DNA from: CAZLMW01 sp964560875
GTDB taxonomy: Bacteria > Myxococcota_A > UBA9042
Length of the DNA stretch: 64,000 nucleotides
Direction: 5' to 3'
Assembly: GCA_964560875.1 (NCBI GenBank)
Contig: CAZLMW010000023.1
Location: 1 to 64,000, forward strand
Shown: one piece after another, positions 15,001-21,152 of the stretch
Numbering within the stretch: position 1 is the stretch's first letter
Layout: each line of letters starts with the position of its first letter
The notes under the pieces: model-generated
The model's input: the letters and a program-made list of their open reading frames with translations, nothing else
What the model was told of the DNA's origin: nothing
Database searches by the model: none
Position numbers and translations under genes: made by a program

Positions 15001-18000
15001 ACGTCTGCACCTCGGACAGCTGCCACACCAAGCTGGGCTGCCAGTTCAAGGCGACGTCCGGCAACAAGTGCAACGACGGCAACGCCTGCACCACGGGCGA
15101 AACCTGCTGGGACAAGAAGTGCACCTCCGGCAAGAAGGTCACCTGCAACGACGGCAACGTCTGCACGGCCGACAGCTGCGACACCAAGAAGGGCTGCGTC
15201 TACAAGGCGACCTCGGGCAACAAGTGCGACGACGGCAACAAGTGCACGACCGGCGAGACCTGCTGGGACAAGAAGTGCACCTTGGGCAAGAAGGTCAACT
15301 GCAACGACAACAACGTCTGCACGACCGACAGCTGCAACACCAAAACCGGCTGCGTCAACACCTTCAACACCGCGTCCTGCAGCGACGGCAACGCCTGCAC
15401 GTCAGGTGACAAGTGCGCGGCTGGCAAGTGCAAGTCCGGCACCACCAAGAAGTGCGACGACGGCAACGCCTGCACCACCGATTCGTGCAACACGAAGACA
15501 GGCAAGTGCGAGTTCAAGAACGGCGGCGGCGGCGGTAAGGAGATCTGCAACGGCCTCGACGACGACTGCAACGGCAAGGTCGACGATGACTGCAAGTTCC
15601 CGAGCTGTCCGCTCATCGCCAACTTCGAGAAGGACCCGGCTGGCAACGCCATCAAGGCCGGCACGCACATGACCACGCAATACAAGCCGTGGATCCTCGA
15701 GCTGTCCGCGAAGAACAACCACAAGAGCCACCCGGACAAGGCGATTGTCTTCGACTCGGCCAACCCGACCGGCGGCGACACCGACCTCAAGACGACGAAG
15801 TGGAAGAACATCCTCATCATCGCCGAGGACGACGTCGACGCGAACAAGGATGGCCTGGTTGACGATCCGGACGACGAAGCCAAGGGCGGCGTCATCACGA
15901 TGAAGTTCGACTACAACGTCTTCTTCTACGGCATGGTCCTCATCGACATCGAAGAGACCGGCGGCAAGATTGTCGTGACGTACAAGAACGGCGCCAAGGT
16001 GAGCTACGCCATCAAGCCCAAGGGCAACAACAGCCAGCAGGATTGGTTCCTGTACAAGGGCGGCGTCGTCCAGATTGACGTGCACCTGGCCGGCTCGGGC
16101 GCCATCGACTACCCGTGCTACTGCCCCGAAGCCAAGCCGACCTGCAACCCAACCAAGGAGATCTGCGACGGCAAGGACAACGACTGCGACGGCTCCATCG
16201 ACGAAGGCGGCGCGGCGCTGTGTACCGACGGCAACAAGTGCAACGGCAACGAGTCCTGCACCAGCGGCAAGTGCAAGGCCGGCACCGCGGTCAACTGCAA
16301 CGACGGCAACGTCTGCACCAAGGACGCGTGCACGGCCTCGACCGGCAAGTGCAGGTACACCTGGGCGGACGGGGTCGGCTGTACCGATGGCAACCCGTGT
16401 ACGCAGAACGACTCCTGCTGGGACGGCAAGTGCAAGGCCGGCAAGGCCAAGAACTGCAACGACGGCAACCCGTGCACGGTCGACAGCTGCAACAGCAAGA
16501 CCGGCTCGTGCGTCAACAGCGCCGGCAACAACGGCACGTCCTGCAACGACGGCAGCAAATGCACCAACAACGACAAGTGCAACGCTGGCAAGTGCGCCGG
16601 CACCTCCATCGCGTGCAAGGACAACAACCCGTGCACGACCGATAGCTGCCAGGCCGCCAAGGGCTGCGTCTACACGGCCAACACGCTGAGCTGCAACGAC
16701 GGCAACGCGTGCACCACAGGTGACAAGTGCAGCGGCGGCAAGTGCTCGGGCACCGCCAAGAACTGCGACGACGGCAACAAGTGCACCGCGGACAGCTGCA
16801 GCAACGGTGCCTGCAAGCACACGGCGATCAGCGGCTGCGGCGGCAACAGCGCCAAGTGCGGCAATAAGAAGGGCGAGCCGTGGTGGAAGGCGCCGACCAA
16901 GTGCAAGGGCGGCAACACGTACGTCTACAACAGGACGGCGCTCGACAAGTGGCTCAAGCACCAGAGCAGCAACCTGTACCTCAAGGCCGCGGTCAACATG
17001 GGCGGCAAGGACCTGAACATCAGCACCGGTTGCGGCGTGTTCACCAGCACCCACGGCCACGTCAAGGGCGCCAACAACGTCAAGATCTCGGCGGGTTGGA
17101 TGTACCTGTACGGTGACATCCAGGCCAAGAACGACGTCTTCCTCGGCGGCGGCACGACTTTCAACATCTACAAGCAGAGCCTGATTTCGGCGAACAACCT
17201 GCATGTCGAGAGCGGCCACAAGGTCACGCTCGGCGGCAGCGTTCACTACAAGAACGAAATCTGCGTCGAAGCGAAGTACGACATCACGACGGGCCACAAC
17301 ACCTGCAGCAGCTGGGACAACGGCAGCCAGTTCCTCGCGAGCAGCGGCGGCACGGTTCGCCTGTGGGCCGGCGACGACATCTGGATGCGCGGTCACTGGA
17401 AGGGCAAGGGCGCCTTCTCCGCCATCGCCAAGGATCGGATCGCCACCTACAACGTGACGCACATCAACAGCCACGCGTCGGTGTTCATCAGCGCCGGCAC
17501 GTACAACGAGATTCGCTCGCTGTTCAACAACAACGCGTCGGTCAACATCAGCTCGACAGGCAGCGACCTCATCTACTACGACGGCAGCAAGATCGTGAAC
17601 GCGGGCAGCCTGATGATGAGCGCCGCCAAGCAGCTGCGTGTCCACGGTGACGTGACGAACGCCGGTTCGGTCAACCTCGCGTCGACCAGCTACCGCACGT
17701 TCATCTACGCGACGGCCAGCATCCACTCCAAGGGTGCGATGTCCGTCTCGGCGCCCGACTACACGGCGCTCTGGGGCAAGCTGCAGGCGCAGAACCTGGC
17801 GGTCAGCACCGGCACGATGTACGGCGTCAAGGGTTGCTCGGTCACCAGCAGTCACACGACGAGCTACAAGTTCAGCAAGGCGACCGAGGGCTACTGGGAA
17901 TGCCAGCAGAAGAGCGGCGGCAACATCTCGGTGAGCGGCGTCAACTTCTTCATCCGCCTCAAGGGCCTGATGCAGAGCAACAAGGACATCAGCTTCAACC

Positions 18001-18167
18001 TGTCCGGTCGCTTCCGCAGCCAAGGCCAGATCAACCAGAACCGCCACGTGAACATCAAGGCCAAGTCGCACTACCTCGACCACGGCCACAAGTTCTCCAA
18101 GAACAAGTCGTGCAGCATCTGGGGCACCAAGACGCGGTTCACGCCCAACGGTTGCAAGCAGAAGTAG
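3..18167 (+). CDS. Giant Cys-rich CTDC-repeat surface protein (5' end outside window)
   Basis: The frame is open from the first complete codon, so the true start lies upstream; about 6054 residues are visible. Most of the protein is a 52-aa (156-nt) unit made of two half repeats of the form CxDGNxCTxDxC, with Cys at unit positions 1, 7, 12, 18, 28, 34, 40 and 45. By length there is room for roughly 80-90 units. Four related ~180-aa domains without the repeat interrupt it (about nt 2490-3010, 6800-7350, 11190-11750, 13635-14160), each beginning GG(A/G)VK and followed by a short Cys motif of the NNCDVCKGGKC type. Two blocks (about 9199-9890 and 15535-16210) are bracketed by MopE-type metal-binding motifs (EICNGLDDNCNG, EICDGxDNDCDG). 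The last ~430 residues (from about 16850) are repeat-free, Asn/Ser/Gly-rich with alternating hydrophobics, suggesting a beta-helix. No C-terminal anchor is visible; the secretion signal would be upstream. Function is inferred: extracellular matrix or adhesin. Confidence 0.9.
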   Translation, partial: CNDNNECTDDSCTPSVPAGSAGKKGCINKPSKMKPCNDANACTKHEMCWGGKCKDGKPVNCDDGNPCTDDSCDSKKGCVNSNDNSNACTDGNVCTTKDVCWQGKCVGKSPKTCNDGNPCTDDSCDTKSGCKFKNDNSNTCSDASVCTQKDVCWEGKCVGKSPKNCDDGEFCTDDSCDANKGCVNKPGKMKPCNDGNACTKDEMCWGGTCRDGKPVNCNDGNPCTTDSCDKKNGCVNKAADGKACSDGNVCTAKDSCWDSKCVPGKKINCDDNNVCTSDSCHSKKGCQHSNADGKACTDGNVCTQKDVCWEGKCMGKHPRKCDDNNVCTNDKCDAKLGCQHTNNDGAGCSDNSKCTTVDSCSDGACKGTKPLDCDDGNPCTKDLCSASIGCQHKADNNGKCSDGNVCTTLDVCWDGKCVGKSPKTCNDGNPCTDDSCHPTKGCQANNDNSNTCSDGDVCTQKDVCWEGKCVGKSPKNCNDGEFCTDDSCHATKGCQNKPGKMKPCNDDNKCTKGEMCWGGTCRDGKPVNCDDGNPCTADSCHKTKGCQHSFKNGAACNDGNKCTAGETCRDGKCGSGKPVDCNDSNPCTNDGCHPTKGCVYSDADGKPCNDGNKCTHKESCWDAKCSAGQPVDCDDNNVCTADSCSVSQGCTHKANNGVKCDDGNKCTAGESCWDKKCSGGKPVDCDDNNVCTTDSCSKKHGCTHGANNGGDCNDGNKCTTGESCWDKSCGAGKPVDCDDGNPCTTDSCDKAKGCVYGHNDGAKCADGSKCTSGDKCKGGKCHGGAAVDCNDNNVCTTDGCDADKGCTHNTNDGASCDDGSACTGVDCPHGGAVKSWKATRYASSKHAIWLPGLYGGHTELYLAANARLTLYADGTVNLTGTAIAFKGGAQTWNVNVWWTHRGLGAAGVGSGGAKGAHLGDWKTWDFFDMTSGKLTRSNGDVITLTQRPANSAIPMQMGVGANDKEKGQLGMSTWMWWTLKSGGKVTKGKGDFNLDLAPVPVINNCDVCKGGKCTGGKPVNCDDGNVCTTDSCDPDGKKTGTKGCVNKAADGHECDDGNACTTVDSCWDKKCTGKNPPDCDDNNVCTTDSCDQKKGCVHSANDGAKCNDGNACTTVDSCRDSKCTGKNPPNCDDNNTCTDDSCDPTKGCVNKPSKMKPCDDGNACTTGEMCWGGSCRDGKPVKCDDGNPCTDDYCDKKAGCKSKDDNSNKCSDGNVCTTKDVCWEGKCVGKSPKSCDDSNVCTADSCHKTKGCQNTATSGNKCDDGNKCTTLDTCWDKKCVGKNAPNCDDNNVCTKDWCHKTKGCQNTATKGNKCDDGNKCTTIDTCWDKKCTGKGALNCNDDNTCTDDSCDPKKGCQHKPSKMKPCDDGNKCTTGEMCWGGTCRDGKPVKCNDGNPCTDDFCHKTKGCQAKNDNTNSCSDGNVCTTKDVCWEGKCMGKSPKTCNDGNPCTDDYCHKTKGCQADNDNSNKCSDGNVCTKKDICWEGKCVGKSPKTCNDGNVCTKDSCHKTKGCVFTATAGNKCDDGNKCTVTDTCWDKKCTGKGAPTCDDGNPCTDDYCDKKYGCKAKYDNSNTCSDGNVCTTKDYCYKGKCKGTSPKSCNDNNVCTKDSCHPTKGCQNSATSGNKCDDGNKCTLVDTCWDKKCTGKGAPKCDDGNPCTDDSCDKAANNGKGGCSTKPSKMKPCDDGNKCTTGEMCWGGTCRDGKPVKCDDGNVCTIDYCDKKAGCKTKWANGKACNDGNVCTTMDVCWEGKCVGKNPKKCNDNNPCTDDFCHKTKGCQAKNNNANKCTDGNVCTTKDVCWEGKCVGKSPKACDDGNPCTDDYCDKKYGCKAKYDNSNTCSDGNVCTQKDVCYKGKCKGTSPKSCNDNNVCTKDSCHPTKGCQNTATSGNKCDDGNKCTLVDTCWDKKCTGKGAPKCDDGNPCTDDFCDKAKGCTSKPSKMKPCDDGNKCTTDEMCWGGTCRDGKPVKCNDNNPCTDDYCHKTKGCWFKNDNTNKCTDGNVCTQKDVCWEGKCMGKSPKTCNDGNPCTDDFCHKTKGCQADNDNSNKCNDGNVCTLVDYCWEGNCVGKGVKTCNDNNVCTKDSCKPGVGCFFQPLTGNKCDDGNKCTTLDLCSGGKCAGSGGPDCSDGNPCTKDWCDSKKGCLSKAANGIKCDDANKCTTGETCWDKKCGSGKPVVCNDNNVCTKDACDSKKGCVHKPADGVSCTDGNACNGAESCWDGACKKGTPLKCNDNNVCTNDGCNPKTGCTHTNNTNPCDDGNACTGECKGGGVKAAYKAKPFVSNNHALTLKGLYGKKDVEFQFKGGSGTLTWFNNGTMKLTGTLVAFTGAGGSDPVGGNWTVTSTFKYRGKGKAGVGGGGAKCASGNAWLNWHFFDMTGGKLVHSGNGDVITLKQWPANSLHPTQLGTNKANCKDGDLGLSNWVWWNMTQKSGKKSGGKGDYNMDLDPNPVDNNCDVCKGGKCTGGAPVNCDDGNPCTDDTCTAKGGCSSKPADGKTCTDGNACTDGDSCWDSKCKPGKATNCNDNNVCTTDSCDPKKGCVNKNADGKACSDGNACTDKDSCWDAKCAPGKKKNCNDGNPCTADSCDAKKGCVNKPDNNGRCDDGNKCNGAEFCDNGTCREGKPEKCNDNNVCTKDSCHAKKGCVYTATSGNKCDDGNKCTTVDTCWDKKCIGKGAPNCNDNNVCTKDSCNPKTGCQNTATKGNKCDDGNKCTLVDTCWDKKCTGKGAPKCDDGNPCTDDFCDKAKGCTSKPSKMKPCDDGNKCTTDEMCWGGTCRDGKPVKCNDNNPCTDDSCHKTKGCQYNNDNTNKCSDGDVCTTKDVCWEGKCMGKSPKTCNDGNPCTDDYCHKTKGCWSKNDNSNKCTDGNVCTTMDRCWEGKCVGKNPKKCNDGNVCTSDSCHKTKGCVYSAADGKACSDNNKCTDKDSCWDKKCVPGKKVSCDDNDVCTADSCHSKKGCVNKATAGNKCDDGNACTTGETCWDKKCTAGKPVNCNDNNVCTTDSCDAKKGCVNKNADGKTCTDGNVCTVGDSCWDGACKSGSAKKCDDGDKCTKDSCDKVKGCQTKPTGPNGDKEICNGLDDNCNGKTDEDCTFPSCPLILNFETDPAGNALPAGTVMSKQYKPWIAEVSADNAHPAHPDKAIVFDSRNPTGGDTDLSGPWSKKWKNLLIIAENDKDANNDGLVDVPDDEAKGGVITLKFDWSVFFYGLALMDIEESGGKIVVTYKNGAKTTHAIKPKGNAQVQEWFLYKGGVVQIDIHLAGSGAIDYPCYCPEKKCIPTGKEICDGVDNDCDGSIDEGGHALCSDGNACNGKETCHGKSKCKAGTPVSCNDGNICTTDSCDKSTGKCIFKAADGVKCTDGNACTVGDSCWDKKCVPGKKTNCDDNNVCTTDSCNSKTGKCTNKWANGVKCTDGNACTVGDECWDGKCVPGKKTQCNDGNVCTTDSCNTKTGKCQYSAVKNGATCNDGNVCTQMDVCWEGKCTGKNPKKCDDGNVCTKDHCNKIKGCFHNNHNGVGCNDGNACTTMDRCWEGKCVGKNPKVCNDGNLCTNDSCHKTKGCVYTAANGKACSDNNKCTAKDACWDGKCVPGKKVNCDDNNVCTSDSCHASKGCQYKATSGNKCDDGNACTKGETCWDKKCTAGKKVDCDDNNVCTTDSCDTKKGCQSKNNDGATCTDGSKCTSGDSCWDGKCVPGKKIDCDDNNVCTNDSCNASKGCVNSANGNVCNDGNACTGSCPNGGVKALYRAKRFHSSNHALTFKGLYGKNDVEMHFANDSGRFTWSNDGTATLTGTAKAFTTAGGSDPVGGTWTVKVTYKYRGQGAAGQGSGGPKGSNNPALTDNWHYFDMTGSKISHSSNGDVITLTQRPAGSVYPFQVGTGANDKDLDFGASAWWNWTKTSSKGVKTKGHGDSNMDFDALTVPPSDCDQCHNGKCEGGKDKKCDDGNPCTADSCNTKTGKCVYNNDNNGSCSDNNVCTQKDVCWEGKCVGKSPKSCDDNNVCTNDKCDSKLGCVHTNADGKTCSDNSACTKGDSCWDAKCVPGKKIDCNDGNVCTTDSCDAKYGCQYKAANGVKCSDGNKCTGSDECWDKKCVSGKPVNCNDNNVCTNDSCDKAKGCVNSNADGKVCSDGNKCTKGDSCWDAKCVPGKKVDCNDGNICTNDACHKTKGCVHTSANGKTCDDGSKCTKWDMCWERKCVGKDPLKCDDGNVCTKDSCNPKTGCVYAANDGAKCSDGNKCTLVDACWDKKCVGKGAPNCNDNNPCTDDSCHAKVGCQNKNDNTNKCTDGNVCTTKDVCWEGKCIGKSPKNCNDGNPCTDDYCHKTKGCWSKNDNKNTCSDGNVCTKRDTCWEGKCVGKDPLNCNDSNPCTDDSCDKGKGCQNKPSKMKPCNDGNACTTGEMCWGGTCRDGKPVKCNDNKPCTDDYCHKTKGCWFKNDNTNKCSDGNVCTQKDVCWEGKCIGKSPKTCNDNNVCTKDSCHATKGCQYANNDGGSCSDGNACTTGESCSNGKCTGGKKVTCDDGNVCTDDSCNTAKGCVYTNNTNTCDDGSACTGSCPRGGVLKKWRATRYASNQHAVWLPGLYGNHVNMYLAADARMTWYKDGTLNLVGTAISYKGTKGSWKINLWWKYRGKGSAGVGGGGVKGGHLGDWKTWDFFDMTSGVMNRIGNNDVITLTQRPANSLHPLQVGVGANDKEKGQLGASTWINWVLKSGSKTWTGKGDYNLDLHAVPFTNNCDVCKDGKCTGGKVIDCDDGNPCTDDSCNAEKGCQSKPADGKTCTDGNACTDGDSCWDRKCVPGKKKSCNDNNVCTNDSCDAKKGCQYSNADGKTCSDGSVCTDKDSCWDAKCKPGKAKNCNDGNVCTADSCHATKGCQHSATKGNSCDDGNKCTTATTCWDKKCTSGKKVNCNDNNVCTTDSCNAKTGCSNVNNSNTCSDGSACTSGDKCSGGKCKPGSTIKCNDNNVCTSDSCNSSKGCVYTATKGNPCNDGNACTTGETCWDKKCTAGKKVTCNDNNVCTSDSCHTKLGCQFKATSGNKCNDGNACTTGETCWDKKCTSGKKVTCNDGNVCTADSCDTKKGCVYKATSGNKCDDGNKCTTGETCWDKKCTLGKKVNCNDNNVCTTDSCNTKTGCVNTFNTASCSDGNACTSGDKCAAGKCKSGTTKKCDDGNACTTDSCNTKTGKCEFKNGGGGGKEICNGLDDDCNGKVDDDCKFPSCPLIANFEKDPAGNAIKAGTHMTTQYKPWILELSAKNNHKSHPDKAIVFDSANPTGGDTDLKTTKWKNILIIAEDDVDANKDGLVDDPDDEAKGGVITMKFDYNVFFYGMVLIDIEETGGKIVVTYKNGAKVSYAIKPKGNNSQQDWFLYKGGVVQIDVHLAGSGAIDYPCYCPEAKPTCNPTKEICDGKDNDCDGSIDEGGAALCTDGNKCNGNESCTSGKCKAGTAVNCNDGNVCTKDACTASTGKCRYTWADGVGCTDGNPCTQNDSCWDGKCKAGKAKNCNDGNPCTVDSCNSKTGSCVNSAGNNGTSCNDGSKCTNNDKCNAGKCAGTSIACKDNNPCTTDSCQAAKGCVYTANTLSCNDGNACTTGDKCSGGKCSGTAKNCDDGNKCTADSCSNGACKHTAISGCGGNSAKCGNKKGEPWWKAPTKCKGGNTYVYNRTALDKWLKHQSSNLYLKAAVNMGGKDLNISTGCGVFTSTHGHVKGANNVKISAGWMYLYGDIQAKNDVFLGGGTTFNIYKQSLISANNLHVESGHKVTLGGSVHYKNEICVEAKYDITTGHNTCSSWDNGSQFLASSGGTVRLWAGDDIWMRGHWKGKGAFSAIAKDRIATYNVTHINSHASVFISAGTYNEIRSLFNNNASVNISSTGSDLIYYDGSKIVNAGSLMMSAAKQLRVHGDVTNAGSVNLASTSYRTFIYATASIHSKGAMSVSAPDYTALWGKLQAQNLAVSTGTMYGVKGCSVTSSHTTSYKFSKATEGYWECQQKSGGNISVSGVNFFIRLKGLMQSNKDISFNLSGRFRSQGQINQNRHVNIKAKSHYLDHGHKFSKNKSCSIWGTKTRFTPNGCKQK
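5664..5933 (+). repeat. Exact 270-bp internal duplication, copy 1
   Basis: Reading base by base, 5664-5933 is identical to 8100-8369 (offset 2436), including the rarer codons TGT and AAA near the middle. The flanks differ on both sides. Confidence 0.85.
8100..8369 (+). repeat. Exact 270-bp internal duplication, copy 2
   Basis: Second copy of 5664-5933, separated from it by other repeat units and by one complete inserted ~180-aa domain. Neighbouring units match only approximately, so the block looks like a recent recombination or gene-conversion tract (or an assembly effect). Confidence 0.85.
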
Positions 18168-18421
18168 TCCACGACGTGCTGATGCGGCCGACAAACCAGA
18201 AAAAATAGGCGTCACGGCGAACCTGCCGACAGCGAAGGGGCCTTGGGGCCTCAGCCGCGAACCGGCTTCAACAGGGTCTTTGACGCCGCCGTACGTCGTC
18301 CTTAGTATGCGCAACCCCCGCCTAAAAGGACGGACGTAACTACTTGTTTTGAAAAGAGCAGTTTTGGGCGCAGGATCAGCGCGAGCCATTTTGCCTGCGA
18401 GCCGTCCCGATGGAGTACAAC

Positions 18422-21052
18422 GTGAATTGCCCCGCTACTCGCACCGTGCGCCAAGCCGCGGTCGCTGCGATCCTTACCCTGCTGGCCGCCGGCTGCGGCA
18501 CCAGCGAGATCGCGACAGAAGACCAATCCAAGCTCCCCGACGCCGTCGCCGACATCGCGATCGACACCGGCTCCACCAGCGATGACTCCGGCACGTCCGA
18601 CGACGCTGGCAAGAAGGGTAAAGGCTGCCTGGTCAAGGGCGACTGCACCGATCTCAAGGGTATCTCGCCGTGTCGCGTGCCGATCTGCGAAGGCGCGGAC
18701 TTCGCCAACAAGGTCGAAGGTGTGTGCAAGCTCCAGGAACACCCCAAGGGCACGCAGTGCGTCGACAGCACCCTGCCGCTCGGCGAATGCCAGCAGACCC
18801 TGTGCAGCGACAAGGGCGAATGCGTGGCGGAACCGCGGCCGAAAACCGCGGCCTGCGAAGACAAGAACCTGACCGCCGACGAATGCCAGCTCAAACGCTG
18901 CGACGGCAGCGGCAAATGCGAGCTGCGCGACCGCAAGGACGGCGAGGGCTGCGGTGGCGCGATCGCGTGCGGCAAGGTGTGCAAGACCGGCAAATGCACC
19001 GCGCAAACCAGCGAGGATTACGACGACAAGAACCCGTGCACCAAGGATTTCTGCGACCAGGGTCAGGAGATCAAGCACGAGCCGATCGACGACCTGACGG
19101 TGTCCTGCGACGACGGCGACAACTGCACCGGCGACGAAACGTGCAAGAAGGGCCAGTGCGCGGGCAAGAAGCTGACGTGCAACGACGGCCACTCGTGCAC
19201 CGCGGACAAGTGCGACACCGAAAAGGGCTGCGTCAACACACCCGACGACAAGAAGTGCCCCGACGACGGCAACCCGTGCACCAAGCTGGGTTGTGACAAG
19301 GAGAAGGGCTGCATCGCGACGTCGTTCAACAAGGATGCCAAGTGCGACGACAACGACAGCTGCACGCCGACCGACAAGTGCACCGACAAGGGCGCGTGCG
19401 TGGGGACGGACAGCACCTGCAACTGCATCGCGGATGTCGACTGCGACCAGTCCGACCTGTGCGCGCCGCGTAAGTGCGAAAGCAAGAAGTGCGTCATCGA
19501 CCAGGCCAAGATCAAGAAGTGCGACGCGACGGGTAACAACGAGTGCGGCGTCAACACGTGCGACCCGAAGACCGGCGCTTGCGCCATGAAGGCCAAGAAC
19601 GAAGGTAAGAGCTGCGACGACAACTCGGACTGCACCGCCAAGAGCACCTGCGCCAAGGGTGCCTGTACGGGCCCGATCACCAAGAAATGCGACGACAAAG
19701 ACCCGTGCACAGAGGATAGCTGCGACGGTCTGAAGGGCTGTGTCACGGCGCCGGGCGCGGGCAAGTGCGACGACGGCAACAAGTGCACGAGCGGCGATCA
19801 GTGCGTCAACGGTTCGTGCAAAGGCACCGCCTCACCGTGCGATGACGGCGTCCCGTGCACGTTCGACACGTGCGACAAGGCGACCGGCAAGTGCGCCTAC
19901 AAGGCCAACGACAAGAGCTGCGACGACGGCAATGTCTGCACGTCCAACAAGTGCGATGCCAAGAAGGGTTGCACCTACCCGGCGGCGGATGGCGGCAAGT
20001 GCGACGACGGCAACAAGTGCACCGACGACAAGTGCGCGGGCGGCAAGTGCGAGGGCACGTTCGATCCCAAGAAAGACGGCTGCGGCTGCAAAGACGACAA
20101 GGGCTGCGACGACGGCAAGCTCTGCACGGCCAACAAGTGCGACGGCGGCAACTGCAAGTTCTTGCCCAAATCGATGGACGGAAAAGCGTGCGACGACGGC
20201 GTGAAATGCAACGTCGCCAATTCCGGCAAGTGCGCGTCGGGCAAGTGCAGCCCCGGCAAGCCCAAGGTCTGCAACGCCGGTCCCTGTGAGACGGCCTACT
20301 GCGACGCGAAATCCGGCAAATGCGTGACCGCGAAGAAGGCGGACGGAACGGCCTGCCAAGACGGCAACGGCTGCACGGTCAACGACAAGTGTGTGAGCGG
20401 AAAATGCGCCGCCGGCAAGGACTTCACGTGCAAGGACCCCGGCGGCTGCAAGGTCGCCGAGTGCCAATCCACTGGTGCGACGACACAGAAGTGCGTCGCG
20501 AAAAACAAGAAGTCTGGCGAGCCCTGCGACGACGGCAAGTACTGCACCGAGGACGACAAGTGCAACGCGACCGGCACCTGCGCTGGCGGCAAAGCACGCA
20601 ACTGTTCGGGGGCCAATGACGCCTGTAACTCGGGCGTCTGCGACAACGCGAAGAAGACGTGCGTGAAGAAGGCCAAGGCCAACGGGACGGCGTGCGACGA
20701 CGGCAAATACTGCACGACCAATGACAAGTGCGCGTCGGGTAAATGTGCCAGCGGCGCCGCGCGCAAGTGTGCTGACGCTTCGGCGTGCAAGATCGGGTCG
20801 TGTTCGGAAGCCGGCAACAAGTGCATCACCGTCAACGCGACCAATGGCAAGGCCTGCAGCGACGGCAACGCGTGCACGCTCAGTGACAAGTGCTCGTCCG
20901 GCGCTTGCAAGGGCACGACCAAGAAGTGCCTCGCCGACATCTGCAACAACGGCGCCTGCAACAAGGCGAGCGGCGCCTGCTACAAGATCCCGAAGACAGG
21001 CACGGTCAAGTGCAGCGACGGCAACTCGTGCACGAGCAACGACCTGTGCAAA
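18422..21052 (+). CDS. Cys-rich repeat lipoprotein A, 5' part (runs into assembly gap)
   Basis: An ATG at 18410 is in frame, but the better start is GTG at 18422: GGAG at 18412-18415 sits 6 nt before it. The product begins with a basic n-region, a hydrophobic stretch and a lipobox (LLAAGC), so it should be exported, lipidated and held on a membrane. A short Asp/Ser/Thr-rich linker follows, then a long region of diverged CDDGNxCTxDxC repeats, less regular than in the gene upstream. The frame is open for exactly 877 codons up to the N run. The continuation after the gap is in another frame as assembled, because the 100 N are a placeholder: continuity requires a true gap divisible by three. It is a tandem paralogue of the gene at 22716. 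Confidence 0.85.
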
Positions 21053-21152
21053 NNNNNNNNNNNNNNNNNNNNNNNNNNNNNNNNNNNNNNNNNNNNNNNN
21101 NNNNNNNNNNNNNNNNNNNNNNNNNNNNNNNNNNNNNNNNNNNNNNNNNNNN
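21053..21152. other. Assembly gap (100 N)
   Basis: Run of 100 N inside the Cys-repeat region of lipoprotein A. The round number and the frame change across it indicate an unknown true length. Confidence 0.98.

Larger units (their letters stand above)
3..16845 (+). repeat. Interrupted 156-bp tandem repeat array (52-aa Cys-rich unit)
   Basis: In-frame units of 156 nt run in clean register: the marker motif KMKPC starts at nt 96 (Met codon 99), with Met codons recurring at 567 and 1503, which is exactly 3 and 6 units later. The array is broken by the six inserted domains listed for the gene. Codon choice is very uniform (TGC, GAC, AAC, AAG, GGC), so the DNA repeats as well as the protein. A five-unit super-repeat is visible: about 4641 onward resembles 5436 onward, an offset of 795 that becomes 780 (5 x 156) once a 15-nt insertion is allowed for. 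Confidence 0.85.

Noticed and set aside
3..16845. Regular repeats considered as a CRISPR array
   Set aside because: The 156-bp periodic units are coding, in frame and contiguous, with no short palindromic repeats or unique spacers.
18410..18421. ATG 18410 as start of lipoprotein A
   Set aside because: The GGAG that best serves as ribosome-binding site overlaps this ATG; GTG 18422 is correctly spaced from it.
20721..21052. Alternative-frame extension upstream of the gap as start of the propeller protein
   Set aside because: The Cys-repeat frame of lipoprotein A covers this DNA; the other frame is Arg/Ala-rich and only connects through N.
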